DNA of 21,936 bases, taken from contig WQXD01000032.1 in the NCBI GenBank assembly GCA_009785015.1, forward strand, positions 1 through 21,936, in the 5' to 3' direction. The translations under genes were made by a program, and so were the position numbers. This document shows, in pieces, positions 6,901 to 15,042 of this stretch. A model generated the notes under the pieces. That model was given only the letters and a program-made list of their open reading frames with translations. It was not told the DNA's origin and did no database searches. The DNA comes from Oscillospiraceae bacterium (GTDB taxonomy: Bacteria; Bacillota_A; Clostridia; Oscillospirales; WRJC01). Numbering within the stretch: the stretch's first letter is position 1; every line of letters begins with the position of its first letter.

Positions 6901-8499
6901 ATGAAAAGAAAACATGTAATCATATCATTGTCGGTGCTGCTGGCAGTAATGGCAGCCCTCGCGTTCGCGGTGCTTTTTGCCGTCCCCTATGCGATATCGT
7001 CCGCCCGCTACAAACAAGCGGAAGAATCGCTTGAATCCGGCGATTACCAAAAGGCGCTGGCCGCCTTTGAGGAAACAGAGGGCTTCCGCGATTCTAAGGA
7101 AAAAATAGAAAAGCTGAAAAAATATCTGATACCGTATGAACAAGCCGAAAATTTGCTCGCTGAAGGGGATTTTACGCGCGCCGTCGAAGCCTTTTTTGAA
7201 CTTGGAGACTACGGCGACTCCCCCAAAAGAGTGCTCGAAGCCAAATACGCCCTGGCCCAAAAACAACTGCAGAACGATGAGTACGAAGAAGCGATTGTCG
7301 CTTTTAGGGAACTTGGGGACTACGGCGATTCGCAAGAAAAAGCGCTGGAGGCCACATATGCCCTGGCCCAAAAACATTTCCAAAACGCCGAATACGCCGC
7401 CGCCCTGGCTATTTTTCGCGAACTCGGCGAAAAGAAATATTCAAACAGCGAAGAACGCGCGGAAGATACAATCCGGTACATCCGGTACAACGCCGCGCTC
7501 GATTTGCTCGAAAAGCAAAATTTTATCAAAGCATACGAAGAATTTGATTCGCTCGGCGATTTTTTGGACTGTTCGGATAAATTGATCGAGGTCGACAAAG
7601 CTTACTGGCAGCATACCGACGCCCAAAACGCAATGGAGGCATACTCCCTCTATTTGAAATTCCCGGGCGCGAACCACAAAACCGAAGCCGAAGCCGCGTA
7701 CGAACGCCTATTTGCCCTCGAGCAAACCGAAAAAGCGGAGCGCGCATTTGAGAATGCCTCAGCTAAAAACACCGTCAAAGCCTTGAATTTTTTTGCCGCC
7801 GCTTGGGAAAACTCCCCTTATGCCGCAGACTTTCTGGAGCGCGCCGAAAGCCGTATCAAAGAACTGCAAAACGACGGCAGTTTTTCCTCCGCGATTCTGG
7901 AAAATGCAAACAGCGCGACTAAGGCGGACATCGAAACTTTTCTGGCCGATTATCCGGGCCACAGGGACGAAGCGAAAATACGGGGGCTTGTGGAGGGGGA
8001 TATATTTACTCTGACCGGCTCCGGCGTGATCGAGCTCTACATAACCGGCGACTCCATCGATTACACCACCGTCAGGCTCAAAAACAAATCAATCCGGAAC
8101 ATGACCGTTATAATTCCTACAGGGGCGTATTTCGCGGCAAACAGCGCCGGAGTCCAAAATATGGCAGTCAGGGAGACAAAAACCGTGTCAATCAGGGCAA
8201 ACGACAGCACATCGGTCAGCATCCCCACTGCCTGCATGAATATCGACAAAGCCGTACCGGATTTCAACGACGGTTTCAAACTTTCCGTCCTCGGAACCGG
8301 TTCAAAACTCGAGCGCGTGATGTTCCTGCTCGAACAAAACAACGCTTCATATTCTGTCGCGCAGGCGGCGGTTTGGATCGTCACGGACAACCCTAATGAG
8401 CATGACCTTTTAAACACATTGGTCTATTCCGACGGAGCCCGCGCGATAAGCTCCGGAGATCTCGCCCGGGCGCGCGAAATCGTGGCGGAAGCGGGCTGA
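6901..8499 (+). CDS. Membrane-anchored TPR-like repeat protein, function unknown
   Basis: The 532-residue protein begins with a basic tail and one hydrophobic segment (about residues 6-30), so it is probably anchored in the membrane with the rest outside, or secreted. Residues 36 to about 235 hold five TPR-like helical repeats of the type AEESLESGDYQKALAAF, several ending in ELGDYGDS. A less regular helical stretch follows to about 350. The C-terminal part, from about 355 (GDIFTLTGSGVIELYITGDS) to 500, looks like a beta-rich domain with conserved-looking segments VQNMAVRETKTVSI and YSVAQAAVWIVTDNP. I do not know a name for that module. Repeats like these usually bind other proteins. The gene is alone in its transcription unit, with its own promoter, and converges on the GH109 gene with only seven bases between stop codons. 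A role in surface stress sensing or envelope assembly is guesswork. Confidence 0.8.
   Translation: MKRKHVIISLSVLLAVMAALAFAVLFAVPYAISSARYKQAEESLESGDYQKALAAFEETEGFRDSKEKIEKLKKYLIPYEQAENLLAEGDFTRAVEAFFELGDYGDSPKRVLEAKYALAQKQLQNDEYEEAIVAFRELGDYGDSQEKALEATYALAQKHFQNAEYAAALAIFRELGEKKYSNSEERAEDTIRYIRYNAALDLLEKQNFIKAYEEFDSLGDFLDCSDKLIEVDKAYWQHTDAQNAMEAYSLYLKFPGANHKTEAEAAYERLFALEQTEKAERAFENASAKNTVKALNFFAAAWENSPYAADFLERAESRIKELQNDGSFSSAILENANSATKADIETFLADYPGHRDEAKIRGLVEGDIFTLTGSGVIELYITGDSIDYTTVRLKNKSIRNMTVIIPTGAYFAANSAGVQNMAVRETKTVSIRANDSTSVSIPTACMNIDKAVPDFNDGFKLSVLGTGSKLERVMFLLEQNNASYSVAQAAVWIVTDNPNEHDLLNTLVYSDGARAISSGDLARAREIVAEAG
7198..7530 (+). repeat. Three 111-base tandem coding repeats
   Basis: Units start at GAA codons 7198, 7309 and 7420, exactly 37 codons apart. 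The first two are still close at DNA level: 21 of the first 24 bases match, and GCCCTGGCCCAAAAACA is identical in both. The third copy begins GAACTCGGCGA and diverges more. This points to fairly recent tandem duplication within the TPR-like region. Confidence 0.7.
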
Positions 8500-8506
8500 A
8501 AACAAC

Positions 8507-9700
8507 TTATCTTGTCATGTACAGGCCGTGGGTGAAGTCGGGGATTTCGACGGGGTGCGAGCCCAGCGAAATCGATTTTTCGGAGAGAGGGGTTATACTG
8601 GCCAGAAGCGCCGCTTCGTATGTGTCGACCGGCGGCTCATGGGCCGAGGCCGCGCTCATCAAAAATTCGCGCACGACGAGATAATCCATTCCGCCGTGGC
8701 CTTCTTTGTGTATCCCCGATTTTTGATATTGGTCCCACATGGGGTGTTCGTATCCGTGCTTTTCGATAAAATCATAAAAGTTTTCCCAGGTGTGGCCCGG
8801 GCTCACGCCTTCGATATATATCGAGGCGTTGTCTTCCATCCAGATCCCTTTGGTCCCCTGCACCCTGCCCGCGCGCGAGTAAGGGCGCGGAAGCGACGTG
8901 TCGTGGGTCAATACCAGAGTTTCCCCGTTGGAGGTTTTTAATACGCTGGTGATGATATCTCCCTGGTTTATGGTTTTGTTTTGTATGTGGTGATCTGCGG
9001 GCAAATGTTCTTTTGCCCATTCTTTTATCCCTCTCGCTTTTGACGAAACCGAAACAAGCGAAACAAACCTGTTGCCGTTGTGGATTTTGAGCAGCTTCAT
9101 CATGGGACCCAGCCCGTGCATCGGATAAAAATCGCCGTTTCTGTGGATGTGGTGATCCAAGCGGTAATGGCGGCCCTCCCAGCTTGTCGCAATTGTTCGC
9201 AAGTCGTGCTGATATCCGCACTGGAGATGAATCAGCTCGCCGAAAACGCCCTTCTGTGTCATGTTCAAAAGGGCCATTTCCTCCCGCCCGTAATTGCAGT
9301 TTTCCAAAAACATGCACGGAACACCGGTTTCCTCATATGCAAAGACGAGCCCAAAACATTCGTCGAGATTCGAAGCCCCGCCGCATTCTATCGCCGGCCG
9401 TATGCCTTTTTTTATCGCTTTCACCGCTATGGGGATGTGGGTCTGCCAGGAAGTCGCGACGATTATCGCCTGAAGATTTTCGTGGTTTAAAAAATCGTTT
9501 TCATTTGTGTAAACTGCCGGAGCTGTTCCGGTTTTTTTCTGAACGGCCGCGGCCGCCGCTTCGGCCCTGTCCGGGTAAACATCGCACAGCGCAGAAATTT
9601 CAAGCTCGCACGGAAAAGAAGCGTCGAGGCTCATATTGGCGAGCATTTCCGCGTGGAACCTGCCCCGTCCCCCGAGCCCGATAACACCGGTTCTCAACAT
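8507..9700 (-). CDS. GH109-type NAD-dependent glycosidase (Gfo/Idh/MocA fold)
   Basis: The 397-residue protein starts with a Rossmann fold (GVIGLGGRGRFHAEML, 5-20) and continues with blocks typical of GH109: FLENCNYGREEMALLNM (131-147), GVFGELIHLQCGYQHDL (151-167), HRNGDFYPMHGLGP (186-199), LTHDTSLPRPYS, VQGTKGIWM, GHGGMDYLVVREF and ASITPLSEKSI. The YPMH at 192-195 retains the Tyr and His that are catalytic in alpha-N-acetylgalactosaminidases. GH109 enzymes use tightly bound NAD in an oxidation-elimination-reduction cycle, and the best known remove terminal alpha-GalNAc; other linkages are reported. No signal peptide is seen, so it should act in the cytoplasm, unlike many Tat-exported relatives. 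ATG at 9700 has AGGAG 12 bases upstream. It is the last gene of the carbohydrate operon, 40 bases after the solute-binding protein. Exact substrate unknown. Confidence 0.88.
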   Translation of the reverse strand: MLRTGVIGLGGRGRFHAEMLANMSLDASFPCELEISALCDVYPDRAEAAAAAVQKKTGTAPAVYTNENDFLNHENLQAIIVATSWQTHIPIAVKAIKKGIRPAIECGGASNLDECFGLVFAYEETGVPCMFLENCNYGREEMALLNMTQKGVFGELIHLQCGYQHDLRTIATSWEGRHYRLDHHIHRNGDFYPMHGLGPMMKLLKIHNGNRFVSLVSVSSKARGIKEWAKEHLPADHHIQNKTINQGDIITSVLKTSNGETLVLTHDTSLPRPYSRAGRVQGTKGIWMEDNASIYIEGVSPGHTWENFYDFIEKHGYEHPMWDQYQKSGIHKEGHGGMDYLVVREFLMSAASAHEPPVDTYEAALLASITPLSEKSISLGSHPVEIPDFTHGLYMTR

Positions 9701-9740
9701 ATATCCAAAATTCTCCTTTATTTATATATTCTTCAAATTT

Positions 9741-11240
9741 TTACCTGTCCGCGATTTTTGTGAATTCGTCGATGGTTTTTTGCATCGCCTTTAGGGCGGC
9801 GCCCTCCCTTTTTTCGTATGTCGCCACAAAAGAGGCGTTTTTGGATTGTATCGAGCTCAAAATGACGTCCCTTATACCGCCCCAGTCATAGAGCATACCC
9901 ACATCATAGCTGCGCCCCGCCATGATGATATCGAGCATTTCCTTCGAATCCTCGTCCCTGAGCCCTTTTGTGACAAGGTTTATGTCATAATACGCCGGGA
10001 AAATCGTGTTCATTCCTTCGGCGACCATCGCCTCTATTATTATTCCCGTGCGCTCGAGTTCCGGATTTGTCACGGGCACGGTCACCGCCGTCGGCCCCCA
10101 CAGACCGCAGATCGTGTAATGCTTGTCCTGCGCGGCGTCGAATTTGGGATATGGCAGCATACCGAAATCCTGCTCCATCGCCCTCGCCTTTTGAACGACG
10201 GTCATGGCGGCCCCGGCGAAAAGCACCTGATTCTGGTACAGCAGCTTATATGTTTCTTCATGCAGGTCCGGAGCGCGGGAAGTATTGAGCATAAAATCGG
10301 ATTCTGTGAATATTTGGTAAATTTTCTCATACACGGCGACGGATCTTTCGTTTATCATCGTAAAATACGGCACCCCGCCGCTGTCGGTGCGGGCGATGCG
10401 CTCCCCCGAAGCGATAAACAAATTCCACGCCTCGGCGTCAAAGCCGCTGTAGGGATACCTGTCCTCGGGGCCCATCGCGCCGTCGCCGTTCAGATCCAGG
10501 GCGGCCGCTCTCGCCACATTCATAAAGTTGTCAAATGTCCATTCGTTGTCGCGAACGAGCTGATACGGATTTTTTATGTTGAGGTCCTGAGCGACTTGTT
10601 TATTGAAAAGTATGCAAAAGCTGTCGTCTTTGTCGTTTATGCCCATGCAGCTCATGCCGAAATACAGCTTGCCGAGTATTTTGAGCGTTTCGTTCACCGG
10701 TATGTCCCACCAGGGTTTCGCCAGGTCTATATACGGGATTTCATAGAGGTTGACCAAATACCCCTGAGTGGCGAGCAGCGAGGAATCATAGACGCCGCTC
10801 ATCGCCATATCGAACGAATTGTCCTGGGCGAGCACGCTTTTTTCAAAATCTTTTTTCACGCGGTCGTTGTATATTCCGCCCGTGGCGTCTATGGTGGCTA
10901 TTTTTATGTTGTACTTGGCCTCTATCGTCCTGTTGCGCCGGTAAACCGCGTCGTTTATGCGCTCCCCGTTTTCCGCGTCTGCATATATGCATTTTTCTAT
11001 CCAGTCCCGGTCCCCGGAATTTATATCCGGCCCCCTCTGGTACACCGTGAATTCATAACCGCCGAAATCGCTCTCGGGAAGCTCGGGGGTATATACCAAA
11101 ATTTCCCCTCCCGCAGGGTTTTCTTCGGGCAAATCCCGGCTGTTTTCGGCGTTATCCGGCGCTTTGTCATTTGTTTTGCAGCTGCAGAGCAAAGAGCCCA
11201 GAACAAAAAGCAGAATAGCCGCGCATATGATCCGTTTCAT
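9741..11240 (-). CDS. Extracellular solute-binding lipoprotein (ABC family 1 type)
   Basis: The 499-residue protein has a lipoprotein signal peptide ending in LCSC, with Cys21 the likely lipidated residue, then a short polar linker. The mature part has the look of large sugar-binding proteins of ABC importers: GERINDAVYRRNRTIEAKYN (about 93-112), NEWTFDNFMNVARAA, DGAMGPEDRYPY, and a C-terminal AGRSYDVGMLYDWGG. It would capture an oligosaccharide at the outer face of the membrane. The ATG at 11240 has an excellent GAGGAGGTT site six to seven bases upstream. It sits 26 bases after the isomerase gene and 40 before the GH109 gene. No permease or ATPase genes are adjacent, so it must rely on transport proteins encoded elsewhere, or signal rather than transport. 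It is paralogous to the partial lipoprotein at the right edge of the window. Ligand unknown. Confidence 0.88.
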   Translation of the reverse strand: MKRIICAAILLFVLGSLLCSCKTNDKAPDNAENSRDLPEENPAGGEILVYTPELPESDFGGYEFTVYQRGPDINSGDRDWIEKCIYADAENGERINDAVYRRNRTIEAKYNIKIATIDATGGIYNDRVKKDFEKSVLAQDNSFDMAMSGVYDSSLLATQGYLVNLYEIPYIDLAKPWWDIPVNETLKILGKLYFGMSCMGINDKDDSFCILFNKQVAQDLNIKNPYQLVRDNEWTFDNFMNVARAAALDLNGDGAMGPEDRYPYSGFDAEAWNLFIASGERIARTDSGGVPYFTMINERSVAVYEKIYQIFTESDFMLNTSRAPDLHEETYKLLYQNQVLFAGAAMTVVQKARAMEQDFGMLPYPKFDAAQDKHYTICGLWGPTAVTVPVTNPELERTGIIIEAMVAEGMNTIFPAYYDINLVTKGLRDEDSKEMLDIIMAGRSYDVGMLYDWGGIRDVILSSIQSKNASFVATYEKREGAALKAMQKTIDEFTKIADR

Positions 11241-11266
11241 TGGATAACCTCCTCAAAATTATTTAC

Positions 11267-12241
11267 TCAATTTCCGAACATGATCTCGCGCATATATTCC
11301 GTCGATTTTACGGCGTCGTTTGAATCCAATATCTCCTGCACGCGCCCGAAATCGAGGCTGTCTGCCACTTTTTCGAAAGTTTTCATCCACTTTACCGTCT
11401 GTTCGACGGCGTCGCGGCTGTTTTCGCGGTAGGGATATTGATCAGTGGAGATATATCCGGTGTAGTTCAGTTTTTTCAGCCAGTAAAACATCTCCACAAA
11501 TTCGATTGTGTGCACCGAACCGCATATCATGTCGTCGTCCCAAAGGCGCCAGTTGTCATTCATGTGAAAATGGAACATTTTGCCGCGCGCCATGGCCGCG
11601 CATATCGACTCGCTCACGTTTTCATACGCTTCGAGCGCATGCCCCACATCGATCGTAATTCCGATGTTATCTTTTTTCATCTCGCCGATTAAAGCCACTG
11701 CCGTCCATATATTGGCCAGAAAACTGTGGTTTCTGGGTTCTTTGGGTTTGTATTCGAGCGAGAATTTTATATCCGGCATGGCCTCGGCGCACTCTCCTAT
11801 TCCCTCGGACAGCCATTTGTGCGCTTTTATGTAATCCGCCTGCAGCGGGTAATCGTAGCCGTCCTGCCCGTTCCATATGCTCATCATATCGCATTCGAGC
11901 GCGCGCCCGAGCTCGGCTGTTTTGAGCGTTTCTTTTACCGCCGCTTTGCGCACTTCGGGGTCCGGCGAAGTAAAGGCGCCCTTTGCCCAGATTTTCGAGC
12001 CGAAATGGTCGGGTATGATCGCCACCGATTTGAATTTATACTGTTTCCGCAAATCGTCCAAAAGCCCGATTGTCCTGTCGCTCACGTGCCAGTTGCCGAT
12101 ATACTCCAGCCCCTCCACGCCCTCAATCGACGCGGCGCGCTCGAAAAGTTCCGGTATATCGAATTTGCGCCCATAGCCGTCGGTCATGTATCTGTCGGAA
12201 CACTGCCCCACATTTCCAAGAATAACAGAATATTTTATCAT
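11267..12241 (-). CDS. Sugar isomerase/epimerase, xylose-isomerase-like TIM barrel
   Basis: The 324-residue protein fits the AP-endonuclease-2/xylose-isomerase-like TIM-barrel superfamily that interconverts keto and aldo sugars or epimerises ketoses, usually with a divalent metal. Likely metal ligands are Glu163 in FSLEYKPKEPR, Asp198 and His201 in ITIDVGHA, His224/His226 in FHFHMND, and Asp267 in ISTDQYP; this order resembles Pseudomonas stutzeri-type L-rhamnose isomerase and ketose 3-epimerases. Given a rhamnosidase-like gene just upstream, L-rhamnose isomerisation is a natural guess, but sequence alone cannot separate this from tagatose-3-epimerase or keto-glycoside lyase roles. ATG at 12241 follows GGGAGGGG with good spacing. 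A strong predicted promoter lies in the 77 bases upstream, so this gene, the solute-binding protein and GH109 can probably be expressed separately from the upstream genes. Confidence 0.8.
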   Translation of the reverse strand: MIKYSVILGNVGQCSDRYMTDGYGRKFDIPELFERAASIEGVEGLEYIGNWHVSDRTIGLLDDLRKQYKFKSVAIIPDHFGSKIWAKGAFTSPDPEVRKAAVKETLKTAELGRALECDMMSIWNGQDGYDYPLQADYIKAHKWLSEGIGECAEAMPDIKFSLEYKPKEPRNHSFLANIWTAVALIGEMKKDNIGITIDVGHALEAYENVSESICAAMARGKMFHFHMNDNWRLWDDDMICGSVHTIEFVEMFYWLKKLNYTGYISTDQYPYRENSRDAVEQTVKWMKTFEKVADSLDFGRVQEILDSNDAVKSTEYMREIMFGN

Positions 12242-12276
12242 ACAATTGCCCCTCCCTATAAAATATGTTTGAAATT

Positions 12277-12305
12277 ATTATATCACGGCTTATCGTTTTT
12301 TGCAA
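12277..12305 (-). promoter_or_regulatory. Internal promoter for isomerase, solute-binding protein and GH109
   Basis: On the minus strand: TTGCAA (12305-12300), exactly 17 bases, then a perfect TATAAT (12282-12277), with TGA before it giving an extended -10. It is the best promoter match in the window. The start point would be near 12270, with a leader of about 30 bases carrying GGGAGGGG. Confidence 0.65.
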
Positions 12306-12318
12306 TGCTTTCAAAAAA

Positions 12319-15042
12319 TTAAAAATTTACCGTAACGCCCGCCGGAGCGCTTACCTTGTCGAATATCACCCGCCCGTCTTCGTCTTTATGCCAGCTGACT
12401 TCTATATTTCCCAGCAAATGGGGAAAAATCCCGCGCGCCCATTTTACGCTGCCCGGTTTTACATCGATGAAAATCTCATTTAATCCCCGCTTCATGTCGA
12501 AATTTACGCCCAGAATATATCTCGACATGATATAGGCGGGGCTTGCCGCCCAGGCGTGGCATTGGCTCTCCGCCAGATTCCAATGCTCGGGCGCCGTTTT
12601 TAATCCCTTCGACAAAACCCAGCCCCAGCCTTCTTTTATGCAGCTCTCAGCAGTGGTATACAGCCCGGCTTTATACATGCTGTCGAGCATGTAATAGGCG
12701 TAACTCGTCGAAAAGCTCGTGCCCCCGGAGCTGTCATATCCGTTTTTGAAGAACGGGAGCAGCAAGGGCCCGATATTTTTCTTTATCATCTGCAGTTTGT
12801 CTTCGCCGGCCGCCCCGGCGCGCAGCGCGATCAGCGAAGCGTGCGGCGAAAAATCGAGCATATCCGAGTTATCCGCGAACAAACCCCTCTCTTCGCTCCA
12901 GAACGTTTCGGGAATCGAGTTTTCCAGCACTTTTATTCTGTTTTCCAGCGCTTCGAAATCCCCGTTTTTACCCGTCTGCCCCGCCAGATAGCAGGCTCCG
13001 CGCAGCGCGATCAGATACAAACACGAAAATATACAATTTACGCCGGTCCTGTTGGTCCATCCCCCGTCGCCCAGATGCCCCGTGCGTCTGTCGTGCGGGT
13101 TGTTTTTATCCGGCGGATCGGCGCACAAAAGACAATCCGCTCTTTCGTCCGAAAGCGCGTTGAACACGCCCAGATTGGTCATCAGGCTGTCCCACCATGT
13201 TTCTATGAGATCGAAGTCGCCAGTGTACAAATAGTAGCAGTAAAAGGCTTCAACTGCGTACAGTGAAAAATCGGGCAGCACGTAATCGCCGGTATTCGGG
13301 TACAGGCAGCGGTACTGGCCGCTTTCGTGCGCCGACTGCGCGTACAGTTCAAGCGAGCGTTTCATGAGTTTTTGATCCCCGAAACACGCCAGATTGTTGT
13401 GGTACTGGATGAGCGTGTCGAGCGTATAAAGGCCCCTCTCGCGGTCGACGCAGTCCTCATAAACATCTTCCATGTTTATTTCCTGCGTGAGCGCGCACAT
13501 TTTCCAGATATTATTAAGCGCCGGATCCGAACATTCGAAACTGCCGGCTTTATCCACGGGATAATGCGCCGATATGAACGCTATGTTTTCAAGCGTCACG
13601 TCGCCGCCGGTGTTTCTGACGGTGATATTCAAATATTTGAACCCGCGCGGCTGTACCGGCGACCAATCGACTGTATCATCTGAACAAACCAACCTGTCTC
13701 CGAGCGGTATCCACGACTGCTGCCGTAAATGGCGGTTGTCGGACATGTATCTGTCGGCGTACAGCAAATCGATGACCGCTCCTTTCACGCCCGAGAATAC
13801 AAAATGCAAAAAAGCCAGCCTCATGTGTTCCATGTCGAATATGAGCGTGAATCCGTCGGGATAGAGGCTTTTTTTGAATGTGAACCCGTTTAAATCGTCC
13901 GGGGCGGCGATCTGGGCGGCGGAGGCGTAGGTATCCCAGCTCGCCTCCCGGCAAGGGCTTTCGGCTTTGTTTTCAGAGCTTGAATATACCCACTCGGATG
14001 CTTCACCTTTGAGGTTTATTGTGGTATGCCTGAACAGATTTCCGCTTGTTTCGTCTTTGTCGGCTGACAATACAAGCCCTTTGTTTTTCGGCAAAGCCAG
14101 ATAAAGTTCAAAAATATCCTGATAGATTTTCGCATTTCCGCAGACGTGGTTCCAGCCTTCGTTTAAACTCATCACAAAATTATATCTCAGCGGTTTGGCT
14201 TCATCCTCGAGTTTCGGCCCGCATATTTCGCCGTTTACCAAAACCGTGTCCCACAAAACCGCCGAGACAACCTCCTGCCCGCGCGGCGAATATATATATG
14301 TTTCCCATTGTACGAAGTCGTCGTATTTTGTCTGGGGGTTGACGGTATCGAGGCTAAAAGGCAGCTCGATATAGAAAGAGTAAAGAGCCTCGCGGCTGTT
14401 GTCGAGGGGGAATATTTTGGTTTTTGCCGCAATCGGCAGATTCTGCATCGACATAAACGGAATCCCGCGCAAGGCAAGCGCGCCGAAACTGTTTTGGTCG
14501 GCTATTTCCACCGCATCTGGCCAATTGCCGTCGTCATAATCCGGCATGATCCAATTCTCGTCGAATTTCGCCTGGTCATAAAATATCTGCGCGTTGAGCG
14601 CGAAACTCAATTTCGGGGTATAGCGCGTATGCGCCGCGTATTTTGCGCATTTCCAGTTTTTCGCGCTTGTCAAAAGCTCCGCTTCCGAATCCGATTCGCA
14701 TATTTTTCCCCAGGCGATCATCGCCGCCCGGGAGGGGACATTTTTAAAGGTTTTGTGCCCGTGAAAATTCACGAGAACCGCTATGGCGTTTGCCCCGTTT
14801 TTCAGATACGGGAGCAGGTCATAGCTGTCATACTGAGGGTATTTCGGGTCGAACCTAACCGGTCCGTACCCGATAAACTTTCCGTTCACATACAGCTTAT
14901 ACACGGTATCCGCGAATATATTCAGCGCCGCGCTTGTCACTTCCAATATATTTTTGACTTCAAAGGATTTCCGAAACGCCGCGTACGGATTGCGCGATGT
15001 GTCCTTTGCCTCAAACCAGATATATTTCGGGATGTTTGTCAT
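12319..15042 (-). CDS. Alpha-L-rhamnosidase-like glycoside hydrolase (GH78 type)
   Basis: From the chosen start this is a 907-residue multidomain enzyme. Residues ~1-500 form beta domains, including a rhamnosidase N-terminal-like module (YKLYVNGKFIGYGPVRFDP, about 48-66). An (alpha/alpha)6 catalytic barrel follows to about 850, then a small beta domain. Catalytic-region motifs fit GH78: YEDCVDRERGLYTLDTL (528-544), corresponding to the D-x-P-x-R-x-E-R region with the acid residues, and APEHWNLAESQCHAWAASP (817-835), corresponding to the second Glu site and the cysteine-His-Ala-Trp motif. The overall similarity is moderate, so a substrate other than L-rhamnose is possible. No signal peptide is seen. 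ATG at 15042 overlaps the creatininase stop as ATGA and has GAGGG seven bases upstream; an ATG at 15063 would add seven residues without a better ribosome site. It is part of the carbohydrate operon. Confidence 0.8.
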   Translation of the reverse strand: MTNIPKYIWFEAKDTSRNPYAAFRKSFEVKNILEVTSAALNIFADTVYKLYVNGKFIGYGPVRFDPKYPQYDSYDLLPYLKNGANAIAVLVNFHGHKTFKNVPSRAAMIAWGKICESDSEAELLTSAKNWKCAKYAAHTRYTPKLSFALNAQIFYDQAKFDENWIMPDYDDGNWPDAVEIADQNSFGALALRGIPFMSMQNLPIAAKTKIFPLDNSREALYSFYIELPFSLDTVNPQTKYDDFVQWETYIYSPRGQEVVSAVLWDTVLVNGEICGPKLEDEAKPLRYNFVMSLNEGWNHVCGNAKIYQDIFELYLALPKNKGLVLSADKDETSGNLFRHTTINLKGEASEWVYSSSENKAESPCREASWDTYASAAQIAAPDDLNGFTFKKSLYPDGFTLIFDMEHMRLAFLHFVFSGVKGAVIDLLYADRYMSDNRHLRQQSWIPLGDRLVCSDDTVDWSPVQPRGFKYLNITVRNTGGDVTLENIAFISAHYPVDKAGSFECSDPALNNIWKMCALTQEINMEDVYEDCVDRERGLYTLDTLIQYHNNLACFGDQKLMKRSLELYAQSAHESGQYRCLYPNTGDYVLPDFSLYAVEAFYCYYLYTGDFDLIETWWDSLMTNLGVFNALSDERADCLLCADPPDKNNPHDRRTGHLGDGGWTNRTGVNCIFSCLYLIALRGACYLAGQTGKNGDFEALENRIKVLENSIPETFWSEERGLFADNSDMLDFSPHASLIALRAGAAGEDKLQMIKKNIGPLLLPFFKNGYDSSGGTSFSTSYAYYMLDSMYKAGLYTTAESCIKEGWGWVLSKGLKTAPEHWNLAESQCHAWAASPAYIMSRYILGVNFDMKRGLNEIFIDVKPGSVKWARGIFPHLLGNIEVSWHKDEDGRVIFDKVSAPAGVTVNF

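Noticed and set aside
9846..11432. A 528-codon plus-strand open frame opposite the solute-binding protein
   Set aside because: It spans the end of the isomerase gene and nearly all of the binding-protein gene in antisense and matches no family; the minus strand has a lipoprotein signal, a strong ribosome site and family motifs.
12300..12313. Catabolite-repression (cre) like site TTGCAATGCTTTCA overlapping the -35 box of the internal promoter
   Set aside because: It matches the loose consensus at several positions but lacks the central CG and has poor two-fold symmetry; not enough to call without other copies in the genome.
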